Notes under the pieces: generated by a model
Told to the model about the DNA's origin: nothing
What the model saw: the letters and a program-made list of their open reading frames with translations, nothing else
Database searches by the model: none
Position numbers and translations under genes: made by a program
Shown: piece by piece, positions 36,501-48,239 of the stretch
Numbering within the stretch: the stretch's first letter is position 1
Layout of the letters: every line of letters begins with the position of its first letter
Source of the DNA: Asterias rubens
Lineage: Eukaryota; Echinodermata; Asteroidea; Forcipulatida; Asteriidae
Assembly (NCBI RefSeq): GCF_902459465.1
Contig: NC_047070.1
Span: 6,870,554-6,934,553, forward strand
Reading direction: 5' to 3'
Length of the DNA: 64,000 bases

Positions 36501-39500
36501 AACTGAGCTATCTATCCCTAGGTTGGCGCTGTCCCTATTTTGTCAATACAAACGTTAACTGCCGTGTAGCCAGGGATCACACCCAAATTACGATTACTAA
36601 GTTTATTTTCCCGTCTCAACAGGAGGTTGTGATGCAACTGTGGTTCCGCTTTGTCAGTCAGTCCAAGCTGGCCTTCTGCAATAGTCCTCAATCTGAGGGT
36701 GCGGCTGAAGCGCTGGAAGACGCTGACGATGACCTGGAGGAAAAGAAGGAGGAGGATCCAAACACTATGGAGGAGTCGAGGGTGTCTTCAAATGGGCCAA
36801 GATCCCGCAAGAAAGGTTTGTGATGCCTCTACTCTTCTACCAGTCACATGAATGGTAAAAACATCTCTGCATGCAGCATCAGAGTCCAGCTTTCTCCAGA
36901 AGACGATCGAAGCAAACTGATCGAAACATCGAGTTAATCCAACGGTTCTTTTCAGAACCACCCCAACTCATTTAGAGATAGTCATTACATGGTGTTACCG
37001 CAAACTTTTTCATATCTTTATCCTCAATGCAAAAATTTTATTTTATGCATATGTTGAGATACACGATCTGAAAAGACTGGTCTTTGACAATTACCAATAG
37101 TGTCCAGTGTCTTTAACTCAACTCAATTTCGATCATGAACTTTAATACAGGCAAAGTGCGCCGTAAGAGCATTGCAAAGGATAACTGGCTTCATGAGACT
37201 GATAAAGGAGAGTCGGCGGGCAGGAACGCCCGCTACGCCCGCCACACGTCATCGGGAAGAACAAGGCTTGTACTCTGGGACAGCGTGTGCTTTATGTACC
37301 TAGGGCTGAGGTTCTTAAAGGAGCCTGTTCTTATTTCAGACTTGCTAAGGTAAGAAACGGTTTCCAGACCTGTATGCTTCGTTTTTGAAAGGGCAAGAGC
37401 ACCGAGGCATTTTCTGCTAGGTAAAGGTAAAGGCCACCCTTCTACTTTAGCATTTCAAGGGCACCAAGGCAATGACCGGGGGGCATGGTGGCCATCGCCT
37501 TCATGTCCTCCGTGAAGTATCATGCCTGGGTTATTCTGGCTTCTTTGTGGGCATCTCCATTTTGTCTTGCCTTTTTTAAAGGGAGGGTGTACCTTTGGTA
37601 ATTGCTCCAAAAATGAATGACCATAAAAAAACTACTTGGTATGAAGCACTGCTGCAGTGTCTGCAGCTGTTGATACATTTTGAGAAACAATTCACATTAA
37701 AAGTAATGTAGTTTTAGAGAAAATTATTCAAAAACATTTCAATCCGAGAAATATTTTTGCTTCTAAGGTTTCCCAGAAATAGGTTTCGGAAAAGTCTCAA
37801 TTTTTTAAAAGCACTACCCCTTTTTCAAATGAATCTTCAGTTTAGTTTTACTATATATAGCTATAATCATGTTGGATAAAAAAAAAACAGAGGTATTTAC
37901 CTTTAATGGTATGTTTCGCACTGACATTTTTTCCATTAAAGGCAGTGGACACTATTGGTAATTACTCAAAATAATTATTGGCATAAAACCTTTCTTGGTG
38001 ACGAGTAATGGGGAGAGGTTGATGGTATAAAACATTGTGAGAAAAGGCTCCCTCTGAAGTGCCATAGTTTTCGAGAAAGAAGTAACTTTCCACGAATTTG
38101 ATTTTGAGACCTCAGATTTAGAACTTGAGGTCTCGAAATCAACCATCTAAACGCACACAACTTCGTGTGGCAAGGTTTTTTTTTTCTTTCATTATTATCT
38201 CGCAACTTCGATGACCGACTGAGCTCAAATTTTCACATGTTTGTTATTTTACGCATATTTTGAGATACACCAACTGTGAAGGCTAGTCTTTGGTAATTAC
38301 CAATGGTGTACACTGCCTTTAATCCCTGTGCTATCTGAAAATTCATTATCATCCCAACGGCTCCAACCTGCTGACAATCATGCCCAAATTGTTGGACCAT
38401 TACATGTGTTGAATATCAATATTCATGTAAGTTTGGGAACATTTCTACATTTTTCACAAATAATGGAACAAACAATCTTTGACCAGACATTTTTGTCAGT
38501 TTGGTTCGAGAGTCATCTTGAATCTCTCTCCAACTATCTTTTGAATCTACATTAAATAAATTTGGTTTTAATGAAGTCATGAAGTGATTTGTTTTTGTTT
38601 ATTGACTAGATTTGTTCGTGAGGCCCGCCTTCCCTTGAGGTCGACAGCTGATGTCATCTCCGACCACATCGCCAAGAACATGGGCCCCAAAGACATCAAT
38701 AGATTTTGCAATCCTCAAATGGTATGATAATATGTAATATCTTCAAGCAGATTTGAATCCTTGATTCTGATTGGGCGATCCATGGCAACAACAGTGGGAT
38801 ATTAAAAGCTCTGGACACCTTTGGTAATTGTCAAAGACCAGTCTTCTTAGTTGTTGTATCCCAACATATGCATAAAATAATAAACCTTTGAACATTTTGA
38901 CTCAATTGGTCTTCAAAATTGCGAGAGAATGGTGGAAGAAAAACACCCTTGTCACATAAGTTGTGTGCTTTTATGCTTGAATTTGAGACCTCAGCTGAGG
39001 CCTCTTATTCAATTCAAATATTTTAGTGCAAGGTTACGTCTTTCTCAAAAAACTACATAACAGATCCCTTTCTCACAATTTGTTATACTATCAATAGCTC
39101 TCCATTGCTGGTTATAAAGTAAGTTTTTATGCTAACAATTATTTTGGGTAATTACCAATAGTTGCCAGTGCCTTTAAAGGATTTGGGTACTTTTTCAAAA
39201 TGTCCATAGATTTACATTAAACTTAAATGGTTTGAAGATAATGATAGTGGAAAGCTTCCCTTCAAATATTACTTACTGAGGTGCTGTAGTTCTCGAGAAA
39301 TGAGTAAAACAATGTCATGAAAATACGTTTGTAAATGATTAAAATAATTTTCATAACACTGTTTTACTCATTTCCCAAAAACTACAGCACCTCAGCACGT
39401 AATATTTTCAGGGAAGCTTTATACTACCATTATCTTCAAACTGTAAGTTTAGTGTAAATCTGTGGACATTGTGTTTTTTGTCCTACAAAAGTTACATAGA

Positions 39501-42500
39501 CCCTTTAAACCATCTTGCATGGTTCATTTCACGCCCAGTTTATTGCACTGTTCTAACTATGTGTAAAGCACTAATTAAAGATGCACTTTTGTGGAATAGG
39601 GACAAATATAGGGTGCCTCATTGGATATTGGACACATGTGTGCTATATTTCTCCATATTCAACTCACGCTTGCATTTGTTTTGCTTCAGTACTTTGCATA
39701 GTGAAATATTTTGTGAAGAGTTACATTTTGTCTTTATATCAGTAAGTAATAATAATAACATCGAAGTCTTATAATAGCGCATGTATTTTCCAAACTGAGG
39801 TACTCAAGGCGCTGAGTATATACAAACTTTTAGAAAGATATGTAATGTAGGTTATTGCAGTGATGAATGCTGAGACCCAATTATTTAGCACACTCTGACA
39901 CACACACAACAAATTTTGATGTTGGTTATGTTAGTGTTTTACAAAAATGTTCACATGTGAAAATATTTTTGTTGAGAGTTCGATGAGTCCCTCTTTTATG
40001 TTTATAATATGGGTTTATTTTGCGATATAAAACATGTTATATGATTCCTTTCGTTCGGTCTTCTTTTCGTTCTTCAATTACTTATTACCAATATTTTTTT
40101 TTTTTTTCAGCACATTCCTGATATCACTTTAATCATCCAACTCGTCACCAAGCTTACTGAGAAGTTAGAGTTCATCCCGTTCCACTCACTCCAACTTGAC
40201 TTGAGCTTCACTGTCGCAAGGATGGTTCATGTATTGAATCTTCCAGGTACGTTGAAATATACATGTGCGAGCTTGAACACAATGATCACTTGAGGGTGCC
40301 ATCTGGCGCATGATTTAAACTAGCTCATGGACGGTTTTAGGTCAGTATGCATGGTGGTGGTTCATACGCATCATGTAGCGGTGTGCCCTTGGATCCAGAG
40401 GGACCAGACAAGCATACTGATTTTCAAGGGGGTCTAATGTTTCCACAAAACCGCCCTGCATATGTCACCAGTCTCATCAAGGTTTACCATCCCGGACGAC
40501 CTGGGCCCAATTTCATAGAGCTGCTAAGCACAAAAATTTGATCAGCATGAAATTTCTATCTTGATTATAAAAGGATTTACTAACTAAATTTCCAATTGTT
40601 ACGTACTGCTTGTTACTGGTATTCACGTGGAAATTTCGTGGGTAATCTTTGTTTTATCAAGGACGAAATTTCATGCTAAGCCAATTTTTGTGCTTAGCAG
40701 CTCTATGAAATTGGGCACTGGCCTTTGCTCTGGTTCAGACAATACATACTTGGTGGTTCCGAAGGTGCATTCTGTTGCTGGGCATCGTGCATTTTACGCA
40801 CTTTCTTTCCAATTGTTAGAACCTTAATTCATTTGCTTATTTTACTGTTTTCTTATACAGGGTTGTGGTACCCAGTTTAAAGCAATGGACACTATTGGTA
40901 ATTGTCAAAGACCAGTTTTCTCACTTGGTGTATCTCAACTGATGCATAAAATAACAAACCTGTGTAAATTTGAGCTCAATCGGCCGTCGAAGTTGTGAGA
41001 TAATAATGAAAGAAAAAACACCCTTGCCACACGAAGTTGTGGGCTTTCAGATGCTTGATTTCGAGACCTCAAATTCTAAATCCGAGGTCTCGAAATCGAA
41101 TTCATGGACAATTACTTCTGTCTCGAAAACTACGTTACTTCAGAGGGAGCTGTTTCTCACAAAGTTTTTTACTATCAACAGCTCCCTATTACTCATTACC
41201 AAGTAAGGTTTTATGCTAACAATTATTTTGAGTAATTACCAATAGTGTCCACTGCCTTTAAGAAAATATTGAACTGAATTGATTTGAATTTTTAGGACAT
41301 TTTTTTTTTAATGATGTGTGCTTCTATACTATAGTTGAGCTCTGCGGCTTCACCCACCAGTTACATCTTCAGGTTGGAACCTTCTCAACGACGCCCACCA
41401 AAGACCCGAGTCACAAATCTACCAAAGGGAACAAGATCTTAGAAGCACCAGCAGTGGAGTGCCAAGCTCTAGCGTACATCATCATCGCTCTCAAGTTGAT
41501 GTTGATCTTGGATGATCACTCGGAGCATAACCTCTCCCTCAGAACGTCCAGCTTACAGTCGCTGTTCCCGACTGGTAAAAGGCTCTCTGTAGTTCCAGTC
41601 CAAGATGAATCTTTACCCCCCAAAACCTCATACCCATTTAATTCTATCTGCCCACAATTTGTATGTGCCTGCTTTAATTCTTTTGACAAAAATCTTCCTT
41701 GTTTGGTCATAAGACTTTTTTAAGTTTAAGTTTTGTACTATTTCTTTTATTTTCTCTGCTGGAAGTACTCTTTGAATACCCGATAATTAAAATTGTTTTA
41801 ATCCTTGTGTTTACATACTTAGATGTTAGATTGTTCAATTGGGACGGCTGGGTGGCTGCTCAGAAGTTACGGGTTGGTGATCGCATTGGTCGTGATGGAA
41901 CAGTGACGTCTACAAGGTAAGGCTAGTTTATTTATTTTAATTTTAAACTCTTTGTTGGCAGGGGCCGTCCCAGGGTAAGACAAAAGTGTTAAAAAAAATG
42001 TTATCAAAGCTGTGTGCCCTCCTACACCCCTGTTAAAATAATAACAAATTCTTATACAGTGCATTTCACAATAACTATATCAATGCGCTCTACATTAGTC
42101 CCCTGGTCATGGGGCCAATAACATCCCTTTGTAATGTTTCTCAGCTCCCTTGGGAGTATACAGCCCTGGGCTGCCTGTAAGGCGCTTGTGGCTTTTTCAT
42201 ACACAATATCAACCTCTACCATCGCAGGTACCCATTTATACCCCTGGGTGAAGAGAAGCAATTATAGTAAAGTATCTTGCTCAAGGACACAAGTGTCACG
42301 ATCGGGATTCGAACCCATACTCCAGTGAATCAGCAGCAGAACTTGAATTCGATGCTCTTAACCACTCGACCATGACACTCTATCCTTGATTCCCCACATT
42401 CTCCACATCTCATCCCGATGTTTTGACCCGATTTTGATGGATTTGGGATCAGGAGGTTATGGACTTACCCTCCTACTGTCGGACCATTTAATAGTACATA

Positions 42501-45500
42501 CTGTGGTTTTGAAATGATAAATCAATTATACCAGCCTGCTATTTGATAAATAGTCGCGACTACGACACTAGTCGCACTAGTCGCCCAGGCGTAGTGGACA
42601 TTCCTTTTTTCTTTACACTTAAAGAGCCAATAAAGGATGATCTCGATATTTCAATTATTACCTTTTAGGCCAAATAGACATCGTAGATACCAGTTAATAA
42701 CCATTTTACTCTCAAAATTTGCATTAAGTAATGAATAACTCGAGTCAAAAATGCACCCGGCCGCGCGGCTTTTTCAGCCGAGAGTCAAAAACGGCTTATC
42801 TATTATAATGACCTCTTGGCGCCAGTGACGATATTCCCCTAACTGGGTGTGAACACAGTTCTCCAGCTGTGGCAAACTGAGGGCGCTACTTTCCACACCA
42901 AATAGCCGCCACTGACGTCACAATTCCTTTGTCGCTCAGGTTTGTTTTACCCCGGGTTTTTCAGAAATTTTGCTAGAAGCGTTCTGTAGAAAAAACATTT
43001 TTACCATGTTTTAACGTGAGGTAAGAGACTCGTTTTTTTTTTTTTTTTATGTTTGCTATGGACTCAAGCTATTATTGGCTGTTTAAGGAAAATCTTATTC
43101 TTCAACTCTGTCAATAACACTATGTGGACGTGTGTTAGTCCACGTAGTGTTTCAAGTCCTACATTAAGTTGACTTCTTTTGTTCTCAGGTCAACACTTTT
43201 TATGTAGCCTTAAAACACAGTTTGTTCGGGCACAGTTTTGCCACCATTAAACATTACCAGGAGGGTTGATAAAGATCGTCTGACACCAAACTTCTTCACA
43301 TTCTACGTACACTCCACTCATGGTGAACCCGATCCTTCTCATACTCTGGCCCATCACAATGGACGAACTCCCCGCAAATCTCCGACAGGTCACTAGACAA
43401 AGACCTTGTTTTTTCACAATTTAGTTTTGTTTTGTTCTTTCCCAATAGTTTTGTACAAACACTATAAAATAGACCGATCTTATTTTTTCTGCTAGTGATA
43501 TCAACAAAGTACGCAACATGGATGGATTTCTACGCCACTTCAAAAGTTTCTATCAGGTCGAACAAGTCCACAAACACTTCCACCAAAGTCGCCACAAACT
43601 TCTCGGAAGTGAGTAAAGACGCTATGGAATATTTAAAGGGTTTGATGGATTCATCTTATCAAAGACCGTGCAAGTCTCTGTAAAATTCACGCGTAGATTG
43701 ATTTAACTTGTGAAAACCAAAATCATGCATTTTAATCATGATAGGATCAATACATAATGTTCTCACCTTCAAACACCTGTATGCTAGAACCGATGCTCTG
43801 CACTTATCTGCTCCTCATCTTTTTCCCAGACTTTGGTCTAGTTTGCCAGAAAACATTCGTAATTCACTACTGCTCTTGCCCTTCCACAGCTTTCTCAAAT
43901 CACTTAGATTTTCTGTCTGTCAACCTCATGAATCTACTGAATAGTAGCTTTAGCCCTATCACTTGTGCAAAATTTTAAGTCGTTTTAATTTATCTACAAG
44001 TTTAGGTTTTATTTATTTATTTATTTATTTCCCTTTATTGTTTATCCTTACCCCATCTGTTATTTTTACTTATTTATTTATTTTTAATTTAATTTATTTT
44101 TTATTCTTAATATATATTTAGCATTTTCTATTGATTTTTAATGTTCTGCTTTTATTATTGCATAGTGTACTATATTATGTTAAATCTATATTAATTTTAT
44201 TGTGTACCCCAGGTGTGGGGCAACAGATCTACGGATCATAGTATGTATTTGCTTTTGTTGTCCCTTGCCCATCTTGGGGTATAATGTTGTCAATGTATTT
44301 TGTTTTGTACTGTTATGGCGAATAAAATAATAATAATAATAATAATAATAAATTATAATAACTAGTTCTTAAATAAGGCATTTTTCAATAACATGTCAAC
44401 GTGCTTTACATTAGTGCCCTGGACATTGGGCCAAAACATTCCTGTAATCTTTCTCAGCTCCCTGGGGAGTATTTTATCCCTGAGCTGTATACAGCTGGGG
44501 TGGCACTATGAAGGCTTTTCCAAACTCAGTATCAACTTTTGTATCATCGTTTCCATGGTTTTTTTTTGTATCATCACAAACCACTGTGATCTTGATGAAA
44601 TGGCAGTATATAAAACATTTTTGTATTGTACTGTATTGGATTCGAACCCACACTCCGATGACTTCATAATCAATTCCTATTCTTCCTGTTGTTGGTGCTA
44701 CTTGCGCTATTGGATATGTAATAAAGTAAATACATAATACTCGCATAAATTATTTTGTTCAACCCCAAAATAAAACCAACACTTATCCTTTCCAGGACAA
44801 GATATTTTGAAGGAGTTTCAGCGACCGTTTCGTGCCTTACATGAGAAATCAAGCAACTCGCAGGAGCCCAGCTTTCAGTCCTCACAAGCCTACTCCAAGT
44901 CACAACAGCTGCAAGATTCCTACGAAGATGGTCATGAAGATGATGAAGTTACAAGTGAGAATGGTGAAGATGTAAAAAATTCCGCCTCCAGCGACCTAAA
45001 GTGGCTGTCTAGAAACTACCTGCTGCAGGAAGACTTCTCAAAGCACACACTCAGGCACCTGACTAATCTACAGGATCTGTGTGAGCAGCACATCATCTCT
45101 CCAGAATCAGTGAGAAGGGTACTAGATGCAGTAACTGAAAGTGAGTCCAATAATAAGGACTCTAATAAGAAAGCTTCTGCATCGGAGGACAATTCGAGGA
45201 TTTCCGACGAGACATCTTCCGACGAAGAAAGTTCCTCAGGATATAGTTCCAGGGGTGGCAAAAGAAAGAGGCACACAAATAAAAATGGCGGCCGGGAGCA
45301 GATTCCGTCAAGCCAAGAGGCAAAGGGAGGAGGTTCGCAGCAGATTTCTACGACATCAGAGGTTACAAGTGATGAAGATCGTTCAGATAAGAAAACTGGA
45401 GAGCAGTTGAAACCACTATACGTCGATAACTGGAATAGGAAGTATATGACCTATCCCTATCTCAGCAAACGGAAAGACAGGTCGCTGAGTCTGGAACATC

Positions 45501-45631
45501 AGATGGATTGCTTTCATTTATCGCTGGACTGGTTGTTGAGTCACTGTAGTCAAATCTGCGAGACCAAAAAGAGGAGACTTTACTGCCATGTCAGAGACAT
45601 TGAAAAAGTTTTGTTTCATGAAGGACAGTGA
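33550..45631 (+). CDS. TAF1B: TAF1B, RNA polymerase I SL1/TIF-IB subunit B, complete, 11 coding exons
   Basis: Nucleolar TFIIB-like factor of the SL1 complex that places RNA polymerase I on rRNA gene promoters. Exons are 33550-33639, 34218-34332, 35791-35894, 36623-36815, 37151-37349, 38610-38721, 40111-40246, 41335-41574, 41823-41916, 43496-43608 and 44796-45631. All have GT/AG borders, phases agree, and 2232 nt encode 743 residues (human 588). The N-terminus is a zinc ribbon with Cys4, Cys7, Cys22 and Cys25 (PACGNCRQ...YCPECETQ). Family segments follow: SWFSCELFQGILKAQVKALV, QLWFRFVSQSKLAFC, VCFMYLGLRFLKEPVLISDL with LRFVREA, and ALAYIIIALKLMLILDD. The last exon (residues about 466-743) carries a Ser/Glu/Asp-rich insert near 45120-45400 before the conserved LSRNYLL-type and HLSLDWLLSHC-type ends, accounting for the extra length. 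Introns are packed with family A MITEs. It is divergent from iPGM. Confidence 0.93.
34691..35072. mobile_element. MITE family A
   Basis: Intact inverted ends (aaaggccatggacactattg and caatagtgtccactgccttt). TAF1B intron 2. Confidence 0.85.
35170..35516. mobile_element. MITE family A, second copy in the same intron
   Basis: Ends aaaggcagtggacactaatt and aaggtgtccactgtcttt. About 100 bp after the preceding copy, separated by a family D fragment (taagcacaaaaactagctaa). A further partial end lies at 35660-35712. Confidence 0.8.
36045..36380 (+). repeat. Tandem duplication of the TAF1B exon-4 upstream segment
   Basis: Blocks at about 36050-36160 and 36255-36370 are near copies (ggttcctagatgtggaaggt; cctgagtgcccygttatrtg; gttcatctaagtttat). 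The first block continues into a copy of the exon 4 acceptor and its first codons (see 36169-36201). The genuine acceptor lies at 36608-36622. Confidence 0.8.
36169..36201 (+). CDS. Candidate 33-nt mini-exon, duplicate of the start of TAF1B exon 4
   Basis: A copy of the real acceptor context (attttcccgcctcaccag) is followed by 33 nt encoding EVVMQLWFRHQ and an in-register donor, GTAGGG. Residues EVVMQLWFR equal the first nine codons of genuine exon 4 at 36623. Length 33 and phase 0 at both ends mean inclusion would insert 11 residues without a frameshift. Whether it is spliced in is unknown. Confidence 0.45.
36440..36520 (-). mobile_element. tRNA-like SINE head, family S4
   Basis: On the minus strand, tagctcagttggtagagcgc (A box) precedes gttggttcaaatcgat (B box). 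Relatives lie at about 55730-55800 and 55930-55995 (cactgagctactgagctcca). No continuous tRNA fold was verified, so it is called a SINE, not a tRNA gene. Confidence 0.5.
36890..37010 (+). repeat. CGAAAC hairpin repeat (copy 4)
   Basis: ctccagaagacgatcgaagc is followed by aaactgatcgaaacatcgag and, downstream, catggtgttaccgcaaac. Same family as 2640-3070 and 49084-49380. Confidence 0.6.
37938..38320. mobile_element. MITE family A
   Basis: Ends aaaggcagtggacactattg and caatggtgtacactgccttt. TAF1B intron 5, whose left part (37027-37116) also holds a family A fragment before exon 5. Confidence 0.85.
38804..39175. mobile_element. MITE family A, divergent copy
   Basis: Ends aaaagctctggacacctttg and ccaatagttgccagtgcctt. 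The internal palindrome is present but degraded. It abuts a family C element directly. Confidence 0.7.
39176..39507. mobile_element. MITE family C
   Basis: aaaggatttgggtacttttt and aagttacatagaccctttaa-type end pair. It shares the ctacagcacctcagca arms with 6215-6517. Inserted directly beside a family A element. Confidence 0.75.
40503..40716. mobile_element. MITE family D, complete
   Basis: gggcccaatttcatagagct plus gctaagcacaaaaatt is matched by the inverted aatttttgtgcttagcagct plus ctatgaaattgggc. This is the clearest example of the family scattered through the window. Confidence 0.8.
40879..41259. mobile_element. MITE family A
   Basis: Ends aaagcaatggacactattgg and caatagtgtccactgccttt. 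It lies just before TAF1B exon 8 (41335). Confidence 0.85.
42047..42379 (-). mobile_element. SINE family S1, complete, reverse orientation
   Basis: On the minus strand: gagtgtcatggtcgagtggt, B box gggttcgaatcccgatc, body aaatgggtacctgcgatggt, tail aaatgcactgtataagaatt and (TTA)n-like end. TAF1B intron 9. Confidence 0.8.
43745..44352 (+). mobile_element. 3' end of a LINE with its 3'UTR and (AAT)n tail
   Basis: Translation gives LFPRLWSSLPENIRNSLLLL and PFHSFLKSLRF, the C-terminal end of a non-LTR reverse transcriptase. A stop and a T/A-rich 3' region follow, with ccaggtgtggggcaacagat, gttatggcgaataaaataat and (AAT)n. TAF1B intron 10. The remainder of the LINE is absent. Confidence 0.75.
44355..44670 (-). 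mobile_element. SINE family S1, partial, reverse orientation
   Basis: aacgtgctttacattagtgc, tttctcagctccctggggag and the reversed B box ggattcgaacccacactccg place it in family S1. The head is truncated. It directly follows the LINE tail. Confidence 0.6.
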
Positions 45632-46130
45632 AAACTAGATTTCACAGAAGTTTTTTCAATTTGACTTTTTGCTTGACACTAAAGAGGAAGCCATTTTCTG
45701 CAAGACCGTACCGATAAGACTTTAACGTCATGTTAGAGTCATCGAAAAAGTTTTGTTTCGTGAGGGGCAGTGAAAACATTATTTCATAGAAGTTTTTCAA
45801 TTTGACATGATTCTTAATTTTTTGGATTGTTCGCACGAAACCAAAGAGGAAGCCAATTTCTGCGAGACCAAACCGAGATGACTTTACTGCTATGTCAGAG
45901 ACATTGAAAAAGTTTTGTTGCGTAAGGGGGAAGCGGTGAAAATGTTACTTCATGGAAATTTTTCAATTTGACATGATTCTTAACTTTTTTTCCTTTTTTG
46001 CACGAAAACCAAAGAGGAAGCCGAAACGCTGAAAAAGTTTTGTTTTCTTTAGGGAAAGTGAAAACATGATTTCAAGTGAACACAATATTTTCAAATTAAT
46101 ATGCTTCTTGACTTTTGGGCCTTTTTGTCT
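45632..46130 (+). repeat. Degraded tandem copies of the TAF1B 3' end
   Basis: The end of the last coding exon plus early 3'UTR (gagacattgaaaaagttttg ... cagtgaaaac ... tttttcaatttgac) recurs downstream. Its gaaaaagttttgtt landmark occurs at 45602 (genuine), 45744, 45906 and 46031, and a fragment recurs at 46500-46560 after an S5 SINE. Copies carry stops in the genuine frame and do not encode protein. The genuine stop is TGA at 45629-45631. Confidence 0.8.
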
Positions 46131-46144
46131 GACACTAAGAACGG

Positions 46145-46446
46145 AAGTCATTGACTCTCATCAAGGTGACCCCAGTTCGATTCCCGGCCAGGGGAATATA
46201 AAATGCGAGTCGAGTTGTGCGTTGGTTCTCTGCTGTGCCACAGGGGTTTTCCAGACCATCCGGTTTTCCTCCCTCGGGAAAAATCGAACACTTTCGATCT
46301 TTGGCTGTGCTCCGTGGTCATAATGGGTTGATGTGGCTCGCAGCCAAAAGCGCCCTTGTATGCCTGCTTCTCAAACATGTTGTAGACGCGTCCTTCGCAA
46401 TTCAGCTCTTAGTAAGGATGATTAGCCCCCAAAGTTATTATTATTA
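46145..46446 (+). mobile_element. tRNA-derived SINE, family S5
   Basis: It has a B-box-like ccagttcgattcccggccag, a body containing ggttttccagaccatccggt and cttttgatcttt-like segments, and an (ATT)n end. It differs from S1 to S4. It splits the tandem TAF1B 3'-end copies. Confidence 0.6.
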
Positions 46447-46566
46447 TTATTGTTACATGTCAGAGCTCCAATTTGGGGGATCTAAACCGAGTACTGTCTT
46501 GTAGTTTTGTTTCGTGAGGGAAAGTAAAAAAACATGATTACAAGTTTTTCAATTTGTAAGTTGAGA

Positions 46567-47208
46567 ATTGGGCCCAAATTCGATTTGTACTTACTGCAAA
46601 TGTTTCCATTTCATAGTGCTGCTAATCGTACATTTCATGCCAATAGCACACAAAAAGGCATGCTAACCTTCCGGTGCTTACTGTATGAAAATGAATGAAT
46701 TAATAATGCAAATCATGGTGAAAACGCACATTGACTGCCTACTTTTTTGCTAACCTGTGAAATAACAACATTGTAGGGTGTCGTGGCCGAGTGGATAAGA
46801 ACACCGAACTCAAGCTCTGGTGCTTCTGTTCAGCAGAGTGTGGGTTCGAATCCCGGTCGTGAAACTTGTGTCCCTGAGCAAGACACTTAACTATAATTGC
46901 TTCTCTCCACCCAGGGGTAAATGGGTACCTGCGAGGGCAGAGATGGTTCTTGTGATTGATTTAGCCGAGTAGCGCATATTAATGTTGCACAAGGCTGTTT
47001 ACTCCCCACCCCCCACCAGGGAGCTGAGATGGTTTAAGGAGTGATTTAAGGCCCAGTGACTAGGGGTAATAATGTGAAGCGCTTTGGGACGCCCTCTGGG
47101 TGTGAAAAGCGCTATATAAAAACGGGTCATTATTATTATTATTATTTCTGTTGGTTAGCAAAAAAATTTGCTTAACGTTCAGCAGCACTATGAAATTGGG
47201 CCTTGGTG
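46567..47208. mobile_element. MITE family D with a complete S1 SINE nested inside
   Basis: The outer element runs from gggcccaaattcgatttgta to agcagcactatgaaattggg. At about 46776-47147 it is interrupted by a full S1 SINE: gtgtcgtggccgagtggata, gggttcgaatcccggtcgtg, aaatgggtacctgcgagggc, aaaagcgctatataaaaacg, (ATT)n. Confidence 0.75.
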
Positions 47209-47209
47209 T

Positions 47210-48239
47210 TATTAGCCCATAGCCCAATGAGCGCCAGGATAGTGTTAAGTGTAAGCCCTGTACATGTAGTGGATCTTTTTCACAATTTTATTTGGTGCTA
47301 GTCCTGGTACGAACCATTTTAAGAAATGTCGTCAAAAATGCTGTCACTTTCAAGAAAGTTGTGCTTAAATCTAATTATACATCGTACTATGAGTACTACA
47401 ACTGGTTTATTAAAATATTACAATTATGAATTCTACAAATATTGTAAATAAATACTAAATTATTTAACTGTCAGACACTGCATTCTTGAGCATTTTTTTT
47501 TCTTTCGAAAACTTAGTAAGTATAATGATATTTGCCCATTCACAACCATTTTTGTTACAAAGACCAAGAAGCATTGGGTATACACTGAACACCATTTATT
47601 TTTAAACAAACTTGAAGTTTGACAAAATGAAAGTTCTGACCACAAATGTTTGTTTGACATGATGATCTAATTGTAAATATTATTTGTGTTTTACTGTATA
47701 CTCTGTACTTTCCCACGCCCTGTGGAAAAAAAAATGAGTAGTCTTACCACCGCAAGGATTTTTTAACAGATTTTAAAATCTCATAGTGGATAAAGAATTA
47801 TTAGATGTGTTTTACCCATACACAGATGATTGTTAAGCACTGTACATGCATACTCTGATAGAGAAGAATCTCTGATAGTAGAATCCACGAACAAAGCATT
47901 TTATCAACCGGCACCCTTGGTTAGCAGCAATGTTCCCTACACAAATTGGGAGCCAAAGCTTGTGATTGACTTGGCTAAATGTTTGTTATTTTGGCATTCT
48001 ACATACATGTAGTGGCGCTCTACGATAGAGAAGATAAACCATTCTTTTTATGTTCTGATGAACAAGTTTGAAAATCGCCCGATTATGGGCACTTTTTTTT
48101 TTCTGTCTACTTTTTTCTATTATGTTGAATGTACAGTTCTAAAATATCTTCCTGATTGTTGTACAATAACTCTGGCTCTTTGCTATTAGATAGTTTGTTG
48201 AACTCTTGAAAGGGCAACTTTCCAAACTCCTAGCTGATC
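47210..48239. other. TAF1B-SIL1 convergent intergenic sequence, nothing recognised
   Basis: AT-rich sequence between the two convergent genes. Short open frames show no recognisable protein. It probably contains distal 3'UTR sequence of one or both genes, but no polyadenylation site could be assigned with confidence. Confidence 0.4.

Noticed and set aside
45016-45276. Minus-strand open frame opposite the last TAF1B exon
   Set aside because: A shadow of the Ser/Asp-rich TAF1B coding sequence; no splice or start support.
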